NCBI RefSeq assembly: GCF_028583425.1
Contig: NC_072793.1
Span: 62,439,028-62,503,027, forward strand
Direction: 5' to 3'
Length of the DNA: 64,000 nucleotides
Source: Eublepharis macularius
Lineage: Eukaryota; Chordata; Lepidosauria; Squamata; Eublepharidae
Positions 12,036 through 22,540 of the stretch are shown here, piece after piece; the stretch's first letter is position 1, and each line of letters begins with the position of its first letter. Made by a program: the position numbers and the translations under genes. The notes below the pieces were generated by a model. It ran no database searches. It had not been told where the DNA came from and worked only from the letters and a program-made list of their open reading frames with translations.

Positions 12036-12354
12036 AAATTGTACTAAATAAATTAGTACAATCAATATCAATGACATTTCCATAAACAATGCCATAGGGT
12101 AATTAAATACGAGTTTATCAAGGCACAGCATTAGCAAGAATCCAATACAGGGTTGAAGAAAACTGAAACAGAGCATAAGCAATTCTAGGACTGACATTAG
12201 ACAACGTGTAACTACCCAGTAGGATCATACTTGAAGCACAGGTAGCACATGGGAGGATATACTTAAAGCAACAGATAGTGGTGAGATCTATGGTCCCTAA
12301 CTCATTAGTGAAGCATCTGAGACCCTCTCCCTACATACAGCTCCCCTTTCTGAG
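12036..12354 (-). mobile_element. LINE 3' half, left of the Harbinger insertion
   Basis: In reverse complement this repeats the 3' untranslated part of the LINE at 11720-11950 (e.g. GTCAGTCCTAGAATTGCTTA). The match stops exactly at the Harbinger end and resumes at 22541, so it and 22541-23480 are one LINE copy cut in two. Confidence 0.8.
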
Positions 12355-12609
12355 ATGCATTTCGCACTAGGAGCTTACCGCGCCTTTTTTGCGCAGCAAA
12401 TGCGATCGCGTCTGCATCGCATTTGCACCTGCGCTCTTCACACTTATAGAAAGTTTCGAGTTGGCGTTTGACAAATCTTCTCACCCACCGCTTTCACACC
12501 CGCCTCAATTGGCTCGCATTTGTTGCGCTCTTTTTTGGCTGGCATGCGCAGTGTTCCGATGGGAGGGGAATGTTCTCTTTTTTTTTTTTTTAAATTTTGC
12601 GCAAGCGTG

Positions 12610-12626
12610 GTAACGTTTATGCGTTT
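12610..12626 (+). promoter_or_regulatory. Subterminal AACGTTT motif upstream of transposase
   Basis: GTAACGTTTATGCGTTT lies 24 bp before the transposase ATG and recurs exactly, in inverted orientation, at 22196-22212. AAC-containing cores are typical Myb targets, so this may be a binding site for one of the element's own Myb-like proteins (inference). Confidence 0.45.
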
Positions 12627-12649
12627 CCGCGTTTCGAAATTGTGCAACG

Positions 12650-14164
12650 ATGTTTGCTGTGAAAGCTCTGATTTTGGCCTGGCTTCAAATAATCCTCATT
12701 TATCTGAGGCGATCGATTGAAGCCACGAACAGCTTTTGGCTCCGTGTGGTCAAAAGAAGGAGGACAAGGCATTCCTCGTGGGCTCTGCATGACATACACC
12801 AACAACCACAGCGAGTCCACCGAAGCAGCAGAGCACGAGCACGATGGATCGCGCTGGCAGGTATCCGTGTTCCAAGACGCTACTGGGTCTATCCCAGAAG
12901 CAATGATTGGTGGGACAATTTTGTCACCGCTATATGGGATGACGAATTATGGATACAGAACTTTCGCATGGCCCGGTCCACCTTCAATGAGCTGGTGGCA
13001 TGCATTGGCCCAAGACTGGCAAGGCAGGATACCAGACTTCGCCGTGCAATCCCCGTGGAGAAGAGAGTGGCCATTGCTATCTGGTACCTGGCCAACTGCT
13101 ACCACTACCGGGGCTGCATGAACCAGTTCGGCGTGGGACTGTCTACAGTCGCAGGGATAGTTCTGGAGGTTTGCTTTGCTATCGAGGCAGAGCTGCTCAG
13201 CAAACTAGTCTGCTTGGGACAAGATGTGGCAAAGGTAAGTTTCCCCCTATCTCATGCCTGGACCTTGGCGGCATGTTTTAACCTGTTTAAGTTTCGGCTG
13301 TTTAAAACAAGGAATATGAATATGATATGAAGACTTTTAAATTTATAAATATGATTGAAACCAATACTCGTGTTTAGATTTTCAAGATTCTGTCTGACTG
13401 TCTGTGTGCTGATTGAAACTTTCTAGATGCTTTAAACTTAACTCTCTTTACAGATCATGGCTGGGTTTCAGCAGCTTGGATTTCCACACTGCATTGGGGC
13501 AGTGGATGGCACGCACATCGCCATTTGCCAATTCAAGGGAAGAGGTCATGAGTATAGCAACAGAAAAAAGTTCAACTCAATCCTGATACAGGGAACAGTG
13601 GACCATACAGGGCGATTCATTGATGTGGAGGTCGGTTGGAGTGGCCGCAACCATGACGCCTTTGTTTTTGCCAATTCTGCCATCTGTGAAGCCATGGATG
13701 CTGGGGCATTTGTGCCGGGGAACCCATGTCTCACTTTGGAAGGGGTTGCTGTGCCTCCACTAATAATATCGGATGCGGCATACCCCATGAGAAGATGGCT
13801 GATGAAGCCTTACGGCACACCATCCACCCCTGCGGAGCGGCACTTCAACAAATGTTTGACCCGCTCCAGAAATGTGGTCGAACATGCTTTCGGTCGGCTG
13901 AAGGGCCGTTGGAGGTGTCTTAGATCATGCCTGCTGGTTGCAGAGGAGAATGTCACCAGCATTGCCGTGGCATGCGTTGTCCTCCATAATCTGTGCGAGC
14001 AAAAGGGACATGGCTATGTAGAGGACGATGCACCATTGCAGCAGGTGCAACTCACAGAGGACCAACCACCAGTCCCCGTGTGGCCTAGACGTCACCTGGA
14101 GCAGGGAAAGGTGGTTCGCGATGTCCTCGCCAGGCATATGTTGAGTCAAGTGCAGCATCAGTAA
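12650..14164 (+). CDS. Harbinger DDE transposase (HARBI1-like), 2 exons
   Basis: Predicted nuclear transposase that cuts and joins the element's ends. Exon 1 is 12650-13234, ending at AAG|GTAAGT; exon 2 is 13454-14164, starting after a TTTACAG acceptor. The intron is phase 0 and the joined protein is 431 aa, somewhat longer than HARBI1 (about 350 aa). Residues about 85-200 match the family N-terminal region (WWDNFVTAIWDDELW, then a helix-turn-helix region PVEKRVAIAIWYLA...FGVGLSTV at about 136-170). The catalytic triad is visible: D213 in GAVDGTHI, D302 in IISDAAYP, and E338 in RNVVEHAFGRLKGRW. The basic stretch VVKRRRTR near residue 33 could serve nuclear entry. The first in-frame ATG after the terminal region was chosen; a shorter N-terminus is possible. 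AATAAA lies 290 bp beyond the stop. No disabling change is seen. Confidence 0.93.
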
Positions 14165-14456
14165 TTCACTTGCCATTGCATGTTCCCCGGGTGTGCTTTG
14201 TTTTTTCTGGATTAGTGCACCACTTAAGCGTCGGATGTCATGTGTGCAATCTCAATTCCTCTTATAACCGAAACTGTTTTTACAGCCATTTATGTTTGTG
14301 TAGCTGAGCTTTAGTTTGTTTAAGAGCATCTTGTGCCACCTCCAGGTTTGCTCCGCATGCTTGGATGCGGGCTTCAGTTTGTGACTTTCGAGTGATTAAT
14401 GTTCACCAAGACATCAAGCTTTGTTGTTGAGCAATCATCACGAAATCGATCACAGC

Positions 14457-14462
14457 AATAAA
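14457..14462 (+). terminator. Poly(A) signal of transposase gene
   Basis: AATAAA 293 bp after the transposase stop; a second AATAAA lies at 14525-14530. Either could end the transcript. Confidence 0.55.
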
Positions 14463-14530
14463 GGTTGACTCGTGCTGCTGTGAAGTGTTGAATTAATGTT
14501 CTTTAACGTCACCAAGAAATGACAAATAAA

Positions 14531-15490
14531 TTTGATTTGAACATTTTAATTCATGAGCAATCAGGTCTGGTTCTTTCAAGTTACTGTAGATTGAATTGAG
14601 TGTGTGGTTTTTCTCTCCCATGCAAAGATTGGCAGGAGTGATGTTGAACAGTTTTTCAAAACTGTTTGCTGTTTTTGAGTTCCCACCACTGAATGCGCGT
14701 TCTCCTCAACAATCAGGACGAAGCAAAAATTTTCAAATGACGCTTGAACTGCAGGTGGATTGAGTGGAGGACAAGTGAACTGGGAGAAACACACTTGCCC
14801 TTCAAGTGTCATTTGTCAATAGTGGCTTGGCCAACAGTGGCAGACAAGTGAACAAATTTGCATGGGTCGCCAAGTTTCTTAAACTGGTCATCCACCCACC
14901 AATACACACACCGAACCTGCCTAAATGCAGTGGCAAGCAGAGGTGATCGATAATTGTGGGTGACAATTTGCAGCTTGCCCAAGAGGCAGTTTAAATGGAC
15001 CGCAGCAGTCACCCCAAAAGTGCTTTTCAGGGCCGCATTACTGCACTGCTACAAAGATACATTTTGAGGAAGGGGACCATAGCAATACGGTCCTAAATGT
15101 GATAAGAAAAATAAATACTCCATGTCAAGAGTATTCCTTGCCACGAACAAAATCCTTTGTCCATCCAGACTGCCTGTAGTTGTTATTTGATCTTGATAAT
15201 CAACAAATTGGTACATTGTTTTGGGCGGTTTTTTGGGCCACCGGCGGTGGCCTTCAAAAAAGCAGTGGCAGCATGAGAATGTCAGGTTTGGATTGACAGT
15301 TGGCCTTGTCACCCAAGGTTGCTGTGCAATCACCTGTGTGGTTTCCTCCATTCCCCACTGTTCAAGTTTTGCCCCATTGTTCCCGCAATGTTCATGGTTT
15401 TCCCCCCCATGATCGCACCCCTGTCTGCATGACATTTTTTCGTGGCGTGTTTGGACTTGTATGAACCATCTCTTTTTTAAATCTAAAAGG
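14531..15490. other. Harbinger spacer between genes 1 and 2
   Basis: About 0.95 kb inside the transposon without a supported gene. The open frames here have no family resemblance. It presumably holds the promoter of gene 2. Confidence 0.5.
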
Positions 15491-15510
15491 GATAAACGTT
15501 GAAACGTTTA
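15491..15510 (+). promoter_or_regulatory. Double AACGTT motif upstream of gene 2
   Basis: GATAAACGTTGAAACGTTTA contains two AAACGTT cores 10 bp apart, 258 bp before the chosen ATG of the first Myb-like gene. Similar motifs sit upstream of the other two genes of the transposon, suggesting shared control (inference). Confidence 0.4.
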
Positions 15511-15767
15511 GTCACAAGGCCAGGCAGTTAAGAAAATGCCTGTCGACGTGTCCACGCCCAGATCCTGGACGGCCAATGACTTTCGGCCCAATGTTCTGTG
15601 CGTGCGTGCGTTACTTCCTGCGGGTGATCGGTAATCGATACTTGAGAGAGTGTTCCCTCCTGATCCTTGCTGGCAGAAACTGTTTTCGGGGAAGGGGCAA
15701 GGAAACGTTGAAGGAGCCCTCTGCCGAGACGTTTCAGCGTTGCTCTCATCGGTTTCGGACAGTCAGA

Positions 15768-18333
15768 ATGCCGTACCGGAGAGGAAGGGGAACCTTCTGG
15801 CAGCACGAAGAGGTGTGCTTGCTGCTGGATATTGTGCTCCGTCTGGGCTTCGCGCCCGACCTCATGTCTAGCACGCATCAGAGAAATAGATCGGCATACG
15901 CTGCTATTGCGAGGGAGCTCCGGGCAGAAGGCTATGCTAGGACACCAGACCAGTGCCGCACAAAATTTAAAAGACTGAAGTGCGACTTCTACGACTCCCT
16001 CGAGGCTTGGCAAGGTCTGCCGCGCCGGAGCGGGCAGATACCTCATCACCGTTCCCTGATGCGGCTTTGGGTGGCTGCTGGCCGTCCTCGTTGGGAGGAC
16101 CGCCATCATGAGGGTAAGTATCATCATATGTTGGAACATTGCTATACCTTTTTTTTTTAAAACACAAAAACAAAATCAGGAAAAGTGGTAACGTTGCAAT
16201 GCTGGCAACCCTCCCTCCTTTTTTGGAGGTCGGAGTCTTCTTAGCAATGTAGGAGGAAAGTGATGGCAGAGTTGTTTGTGGAGATATGTGCCCAAGTCCT
16301 AGCCTGGCAAGTAGTGCATATATGCTGATGAATCCCCTCCCTTGAAGCAGAGCCTTGTTTCCCGTATAGAGGGGTTGGATTCCAGACACATGCAAACCCA
16401 CAGAAATTCTGCCCTAATCTAAGCCACCAACTCCTGGTCGAGAACAGTGATTGCGTTGTTGGATGGATGATTTCATAACTTCGCCTATTCATTTTGGGGG
16501 CTGAAACACACCACAAATTTTTTTTTCTGCAGCAACATCATACCGCAGAGAGGATGAGGTGACCATCTTGGCCAGCGAAACACGCCAGCATGAGGGGCAC
16601 GAGGAAGAGGAAATTCAATCAATGGAGGAGGAAAGCAGCAGTGAAGGTGCGATGATGGGAGGTCCCTCTGAGGTTTCTTCGTCTGAGGACCAAGGTGGGC
16701 CATCAATTATGCTTAGTGTTATCATGTTTCTCTCATGCGTGGAGGGTGTATGTTTTCTCTCACCCACAATTACAGCCATTGCTTACAGATCCAGAGGAGT
16801 TAGCCGTGTTAGTCTGTGGTAGCAAAAACAAAAAAGAGTCCAGTGTCACCTTTAAGACTAACCAATTTTATTGTTGCATAAGCTTTCGAGGAACACAGCT
16901 CTCTTCATCAGATGCCTGATAAAAACAGTTTTGATCTGGCATCTGATGAAGAGAGCTGTGGTTCTCGAAAGCTTATTCAACAATAAAATTGATTAGACTT
17001 AAAGGTGACACTGGACTCTTTTAGACGTTGCTTGCTTTTTCTCCCCCACACAGAGCAATGCAAAACCACTGATGCAAGAGAAAGCCCGTCAGAGGGCAGC
17101 CCGTCCTCCCACAGCATTGACGCATTCATAGATCTCACTGTGGAGCCCCAAACCACCGCGGCAGCAGATAGCCCTTCAGAAGGGACTTCCTCCACCCACG
17201 GAATGGAACCCTTCATTGACCTGACAGAGGATTCCCGCAATGATGATGCCGGGGACAGCCCTTCTAATGGAGCCACCTCCTCCCACAGAGTGGAACAGCT
17301 AGCCGTGCAAGCGGAGGAACACCGAACCACTGCACTCGGAGATAGTCCCTCAGAAGGCACCATATTCTCCCGCATAGCTGAGCAGTTCATGGAGCTTGCT
17401 GAGGGTCCCCAAACCACAAGGGCCAGAGACAGCCCTTCTGAAGGCACTTCAGCAGCCCACAGAGTCGAACATCTTCCCGAGCTTGCTGAACAACCACAAG
17501 CTTCAGGTGCCACAAATGACACATCAGAGGTTACCTCATCCTCCCACAGAGCGTTGGAGATCACAAACCTTGCTGAGGAACCACAAACCACCACTGGCAG
17601 AGATAGCCCCGGTGAAGGCACCTCATCATCCCACACAGTGGATCCGGTAACCCTGCTTGCAGAGGCACCCCAAACTTCCGCTTCAGATGGAACCTCATCA
17701 CAGCACAGAGTGGCCGAGCTCGGTGACCTTCCCGAGGAACCCCAAACGACCACAGACAGCCCCTCTGCGGGTGCTTCCTCCTCCCTCAGAGTGGATCATG
17801 TTGTCGAGCTTGCTGGGAAAGTGAAGCAGGTGGTGGCAACATGTCTCCGTGTGTGTGAGTTTTTATTTTAAATGAAAAAAAAATTTAAAGGCACCATATC
17901 AACCATGACTTATCCAATGTGTTGGGCATTGTTTGCCAGATTAAAATTGGGGTGGAAAGGGAAATGGCTGGGGAAGAGTAGAATTTTTTCCTTGCCTTAG
18001 GAACAACCACAAATTTCCCCTGACGCATGCCATTTCAGTCAAAGGATTGCACTGCAATGGTGTTTGATTTCGGCAAAAGTTGTCATGACAAAAAAACCAG
18101 CTACTTCAAATTACCGTGCTGGACACCCTCCAAAGACAGGGTTCAATGAGAGGTGATGGTTAGTGATCTACCTTTCAGTGACTGTGATTTTTATTTTCCC
18201 AGTGAAAAAGACCAACAGGAGGATTGACGGCCTTGAGAGGCAGCTGAGGATTTTGAGACAGGAAACCAAGGAGGATATCGGCAAGCTGAGGAATGACCTG
18301 GACAAAATAATCCATCAATCAAAGGAACAGTGA
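15768..18333 (+). CDS. Harbinger Myb/SANT-like protein 1, 4 exons, 479 aa
   Basis: Likely DNA-binding partner of the transposase: in characterised Harbingers the Myb-like protein binds the ends and brings the transposase into the nucleus. Exons: 15768-16113, 16533-16694, 17054-17854, 18203-18333, with GT-AG sites and all introns phase 1; total 1,440 nt with stop. Residues about 8-110 form a trihelix-type Myb/SANT domain (W11, W81 and W101; YARTPDQCRTKFKRLK in the third helix region). An acidic linker (EGHEEEEIQSMEEESSS) follows, then nine repeats of about 29 aa built on DSPSEGTSSSHRVE..LAEEPQTT. The last exon is a heptad-like coiled coil (RRIDGLERQLRILRQETKED). The donor of exon 2 (AAG|GTGGGC) is the weakest. 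An in-frame ATG at 15576 would add 64 residues. The Myb start at MPYRRGRG was preferred because the domain begins there. Confidence 0.85.
16785..17027. mobile_element. Foldback element in intron 2 of Myb-like gene 1
   Basis: Same family as the element at 57738-57941: starts AGATCCAGAGGAGTTAGCC, then a long inverted repeat whose arms contain CCTTTAAGACTAACCAATTT and GCATAAGCTTTCGAG-like sequence. TTGCTT flanks both sides (16779-16784, 17028-17033). It ends only about 26 bp before the exon 3 splice acceptor yet leaves the polypyrimidine tract intact. Arms are less perfect than in the 57.7-kb copy. Confidence 0.75.
17054..17820 (+). repeat. Nine-unit 87-bp coding repeat in Myb-like gene 1
   Basis: Units of about 29 codons follow the pattern DSPSEGTSS.HRVE...LAEEPQTT. 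Most units keep length; the eighth lacks a few residues and the last runs into the coiled-coil region. Units have diverged but stayed in frame, which implies selection on the protein during spread. Confidence 0.85.
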
Positions 18334-18378
18334 TCATGTTTTAATGATTAACAGTAAAAAGTTTTAAACGGCACAAAC

Positions 18379-18384
18379 AATAAA
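18379..18384 (+). terminator. Poly(A) signal of Myb-like gene 1
   Basis: AATAAA 46 bp past the stop, repeated at 18439-18444. Confidence 0.55.
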
Positions 18385-18521
18385 TAGTTTGGTTATGTTA
18401 TAGCAGTTAACATTAAAAAATTTTCAAAAAACACACACAATAAATATGGTAGTCATGTTTTAAAATTTCTCAGACCAAATAATACCTATCCACAATCAAA
18501 CTGTGAAACCTATCTGAAATG

Positions 18522-18531
18522 TTTATTTATT
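18522..18531 (-). terminator. Poly(A) signal of Myb-like gene 2
   Basis: Two overlapping AATAAA motifs on the minus strand, about 280 bp beyond the stop of the minus-strand gene and just past the plus-strand signals, so the two convergent transcripts would end tail to tail. Confidence 0.5.
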
Positions 18532-18807
18532 GCCGAAGTCAACTTTCACATGAAGTGACCGGGACCAAACAATCTCCCTTTTCTGATGACTCAATGCAAT
18601 TGAGTTGTTCTTTCCCCCTGCCTCTCCTCCTCTTCCCTCCTCCAATTTTGTGTCCCTGGGGCTGTGATGGGTTGATCCAGGCAATTCCACACTCTCAGCG
18701 GGTGTGTGGGAGAGTGAAAAAAGGGAAAGGGGAAATGAATTTGGCCGTGGCCCATGCCCTGCTCAACTTCCCCAGAAAGGAGTAATATTTCACATTTCAA
18801 AGGTTTT

Positions 18808-21744
18808 TCACAAATCAAATTTCTTGCTGGGTTTAATCACACGGCACCTCTTTCTGGGTGGGTTCTCCTGTGAAGATCTATGCACACTTCCCCTTCCACA
18901 TGATGGTCCTGGCATGGCTTGGTGACTCTGCTCACGGTTTCCCCCCAGCAAAATTTCGGTTAGGGAGCTTAAGGCACTGACCGCTCTGTTGATGCCCTCA
19001 AAGTTCTGCTGCTGCGCCTCAATGAAAGCCTTTCTGTCTTCTTGTGCCTCCCTCATAGTGTCCTCATGCCTTCTCTGCTCCGCTTCCAGAAATTGCATGC
19101 GCCACTCTCGGCTCTCCGTCAATGTCTGTTTTCTTTCCTTGGCATTGTTGTTCTCCTCTCTCTCTGCCTGAGACAACATCTTTTCTGCCACGGTGCTAAG
19201 CAAGGCCACACGTCTGCTTCGGGTTCTAGCCTTTTCTAGCCGAGATGCAGGCGACATCTGTGCCGTGGTTTTTGGTGCGGTTTCAACGGGCTGATTTTCA
19301 GCGACTGAAACCAGGAATTGAGAAATTGGTGTGATTGTAAGAGAGAAATTTGTTTCTAGAAAGGGTTGAAGGAATCACGACCGCAAAAGCACACTCACCC
19401 ACATTTTGACGACCGCCGTCCTCATGCTCCTCCGGGATTTCATCCACCTGAGTCAAGTCCGAATCTGTGGGAATTCAAAGGAAAAAATTTTTCTGATGAT
19501 TGTGTCAGAATAGAGATGCCAGAGGTTGAATCTGGTTTTCTAGTTGAAAGCGGCAGCCAGTGAGAGCAGACAAAACTAGAGCGAGGTGGACTGAAAGGGC
19601 AAGTGCGGAGGCGAGTCTCACAGTGTGTGGATGCTGCCACAATTCAGCCCAAATTATTATAGCTAATGCTGTACATGTGAAAGGTTCCAGATTCTATCCC
19701 TGGCATCTCCAGATAAAGAGTCTTGTAGACAGAATTTGAGACTGACATTTCTCTGTCTAAGAACCTCAAGATATGTCACCAGCCCAGAAAGCAATATAAT
19801 GAGTGACAGCACTTGGGGTTATGCCACTTCACATGTCAATGAACCAGCATTTGTGGTTTCCGGGGACACCATCCGCACTCAGAAGAGGGAACATCACGAA
19901 GTTAGCACACATGTTCTCAAAGGCAATGCAAGATATATTCAAGCAATAAAACATGGATGTTTGGGCCAAGCAATAGTTCTTCGATCATGAAAAAGCAGGT
20001 TTTTTCCCCCCCCAAAAAGGTGGGACTGGCAAGCCAGCCAATTCCGCCTTCAGTTTATTTTCTGAAAAATAGAGGCTGTGATGTGATCAAAGAAATTATT
20101 GCTTTTCCCAAACCTTCATGTGTGGTTGCCAGCTCTGGTTTGCGAAATCCATAAAGATTTGGGTGCAGTGCCTGTGCATGGCAGAAGCTCAGCCACAGCA
20201 TGCGATGTTATGCCATAGAATCTGTCCTACTTAGATGCCATTGTGCCCAGGGAAAACCCCCTTTGCAGTCCCGAGATTGGCCGTAATTCCTGGAAGATTC
20301 CCAGCCCTTCTGGAGACTGGCAACTTTAAATGCTCGAACAGTTGAAGTGGCATACAAGTAAGAGCAAGGTAATAGAAAACAATTATGTTCTTTGACAATG
20401 CAGAACTTGAGTTATGTGCTTTGTCGGTGCCCAACCTTCCACTGTGAATGTTGGGCGCACCCACGTGCACCGTCAAGCGAGATACAGTTTTGTGGCTTTC
20501 TTTCTGTAATGACTTTGGCAAACATCATTTTTAAGCTGACTGTCTTCTCTACTGTGGAGGCCCTCTAAATCAATCATCCAAAGTAATTCAAATCAATTAA
20601 GTTAATTCATTGACAGTATGATCCTAATGCCCTTCTAAGACCACCTTTATCTAGAAAGAACAGAAATCCTCACGCCAACGGTGTCTCTGCCTTATGCACC
20701 CCGTCCACTCTGCCAAACAGGATCATGGCACTCGATCTTACCTTCTTCTCCCACCTCTCCCCCATCACATGCTTCCATCAATTGTTCCTGGTCAGATGCA
20801 GCCCCTGGAAGAAACATAAGCGTAAGTTATATTTAGGAAAGTTTGGATATGAATGGAAGACTCTTGTCAGAATAACATGTATTGTCCAGTGATGTGAACT
20901 CCCAAGTGGCTTGACGATGTCACAGGATAACAGGTTCCCACACATCTAATGTCACCGGTGCATGTCCAAACTTGTTGATTACTGTGACTTCAGGGTCGCT
21001 TCTGCTTGAGTTGTTTTTCACGGAATAAATCTGCAGGTGAGCAAAGGATCACTTGAAAAATCCATACCCACCACATCCCCCCACCCTAGGCCCCTCTTCA
21101 CACACCCACCATTACAAGTGCCAACACAGATAGATTGCTTTGGCAAGGGCCTGACACCGGCAAAGTTCATAGGAAGAATGGGCATTGTCTATCTGTAACG
21201 TTATAACGTTTCGCCTAGTGGTCACATCCCTCCCCAGGATTCTGCCGCTTGACCCACAACAGCAAGAAACATACTTACCTTGATCGTTTGCTGTGACATC
21301 CACAGATTGTAGATTCAGGGTCACCATCGGGTGGCTAAACAGTTCCTCGGACCCCTCAAATTGAACTGGTCTCGGAGTGTCGGCACGCGGAAGGGAGAGG
21401 CTTCTGGCCACCCGTTGTGGCCTGATGCTGGCATCGCCCCTGAAGATACGATGTAGCTGGGCATAATATGGGCACGTTGTGGGTGCATTTCCGGATTTGG
21501 AGTTGTGTGCCACCACTCGTTTGTATTCTTGGCGCATCGCTTTGGTCTTCGTCCGACATTCCAAAGCCGTGCGCTTGTGCCCTCTTGCCGCCATCTGCTC
21601 CGCGATCTTTTCGAAGACGTCTATGTTTCTGTGGCACATTGACAGTGACTCCTGGACCTTCTCCTCTCCCCAGAAGTCGATGAGATCCAGTGTCTCCCTC
21701 TCCCTCCACGACACTCCTCGTCCAGCCATTTTCTGCATCGCCAT
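18808..21744 (-). CDS. Harbinger Myb/SANT-like protein 2, 4 exons, 363 aa
   Basis: Second predicted DNA-binding protein of the transposon. Exons on the minus strand: 21744-21279, 20804-20742, 19464-19399, 19304-18808; all GT-AG, all introns phase 1, total 1,092 nt. Residues about 11-104 are a Myb/SANT-like domain (SWRERETLDLIDFWGEEKVQ, HKRTALECRTKTKAMRQEYK, then SGNAPTTCPYYAQLHRIF), a form also found in vertebrate MSANTD and ZSCAN20/29-type proteins. A long charged helix at about 238-319 (EREENNNAKERKQ to EAQQQNFEGINR) looks like a coiled coil, and the basic PRKRCRVIKPSKK near the C-terminus could be a nuclear signal. Upstream in-frame codons extend to 21987 but belong to the duplicated promoter sequence, so the start at MAMQKMAGRG was chosen; ATG at 21729 is an alternative. 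Its domain differs clearly from Myb-like protein 1. Confidence 0.85.
19640..19800 (+). mobile_element. SINE fragment in intron of Myb-like gene 2
   Basis: GGTTCCAGATTCTATCCCTGGCATCTCCAGATAAAG is the B-box and following region of a tRNA-derived squamate SINE, also seen inverted at 43604-43925. It lies in intron 2 of the minus-strand gene. Both ends are diverged. Confidence 0.6.
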
Positions 21745-21774
21745 CTGAGCCGTTAGATAGACCAGGAATGAACT

Positions 21775-22080
21775 TCTCCCGCCCAGCAGTGCTCGAGCTC
21801 TCAGTGGTCCGGCTTGGTCACATGACCCAATTTTCGTGTCTCGCAGCACGCAACACCCTCTCCTGATGTTGTTTTTGTTGTGTGATGAACGTTTAAACGT
21901 TAAAATGTTCAGTTTAAAGGGTGAGAAAAAAAAAGGGATTTTGTGGCCATCGGGAGTTTGATTGTCGGAAAAAACATGTGCGCACAATCACGACATGAAC
22001 GACTCTCCCGCCAAGCATTGCTCGAGCTCTCACTGGTCCGCCTTGGTCAAATGACCCGATTTTCGGTTCTCGAGCAATGC
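21775..22080. repeat. 229-bp-spaced direct duplication, promoter of gene 3
   Basis: The block GCTCGAGCTCTCAGTGGTCC...TTGGTCACATGACCC (21775-21850) recurs with substitutions at 22004-22080, spacing 229 bp. The similarity continues into the A-rich and GGGATTT-containing sequence that follows each copy. It lies immediately upstream of Myb-like gene 2. Confidence 0.8.
21888..21909 (-). promoter_or_regulatory. AACGTTT cluster upstream of gene 3
   Basis: GAACGTTTAAACGTTAAAAT holds two inverted AACGTT cores, 144 bp upstream of the Myb-like gene 2 start and between the two duplicated promoter blocks. Another pair lies in its first intron at 21196-21211. Confidence 0.4.
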
Positions 22081-22195
22081 CCCTCAGCAAAAAAAAAAAA
22101 AGGGAAAGTGGGATTTGTGGCTGTGCTGGAAGGCTGCTAATTGGAAAGAGCACAACCGGAGCGTCAGGGAAAATAGGTCAGGACAGGAATGAAGT

Positions 22196-22212
22196 AAACG
22201 CATAAACGTTAC
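22196..22212 (-). promoter_or_regulatory. Inverted copy of the 17-bp subterminal motif
   Basis: AAACGCATAAACGTTAC is the exact reverse complement of 12610-12626. It lies 328 bp from the right tip; the left copy lies 255 bp from the left tip. Candidate binding site for the transposition complex. Confidence 0.5.
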
Positions 22213-22540
22213 TGCCCCCACTGAACCGAAAAAAAAATGGCGGAATAAAATTTTTGAGAGCTGCGGCCGGTGGGAGTGGCTAGACCGGCAGACTGTCCAA
22301 TCGGGGGTTAGGGAAGCAAAAAAGGGACAAACGCTTTCACACTAGCATACTGCGGGCTGGGAGCCGTTTTGCAGCGAATGAACGTTAACTTCGCAGTATG
22401 TCCGCAGGAGGAAAAATCGGAGAAACCACTGACATGCTGCGGATTGGCATTCCATGACTCCTTCCTGAGTGTGAAATCCACAGAAACATGGGATGAAATA
22501 CAGGTGCAAACGCGATCTAAAAACTGAGTGCGAAATGCAC

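Larger units (their letters stand above)
12355..22540. mobile_element. Complete three-gene PIF/Harbinger DNA transposon
   Basis: The ends are 14-bp inverted repeats: ATGCATTTCGCACT at 12355-12368 and AGTGCGAAATGCAC at 22527-22540 (first base differs). CTGAG flanks both sides (12350-12354, 22541-22545). Subterminal blocks also match in inverted orientation: GATCGCG with TTTGCACCTG near each tip, and GTAACGTTTATGCGTTT at 12610-12626 versus its reverse complement at 22196-22212. Inside are a DDE transposase gene, a plus-strand Myb/SANT-like gene and a convergent minus-strand Myb/SANT-like gene. All three splice into unbroken frames with canonical GT-AG sites, so the copy appears recent and possibly autonomous. 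It interrupts a LINE, and itself carries SINE and foldback insertions in introns. Confidence 0.93.
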
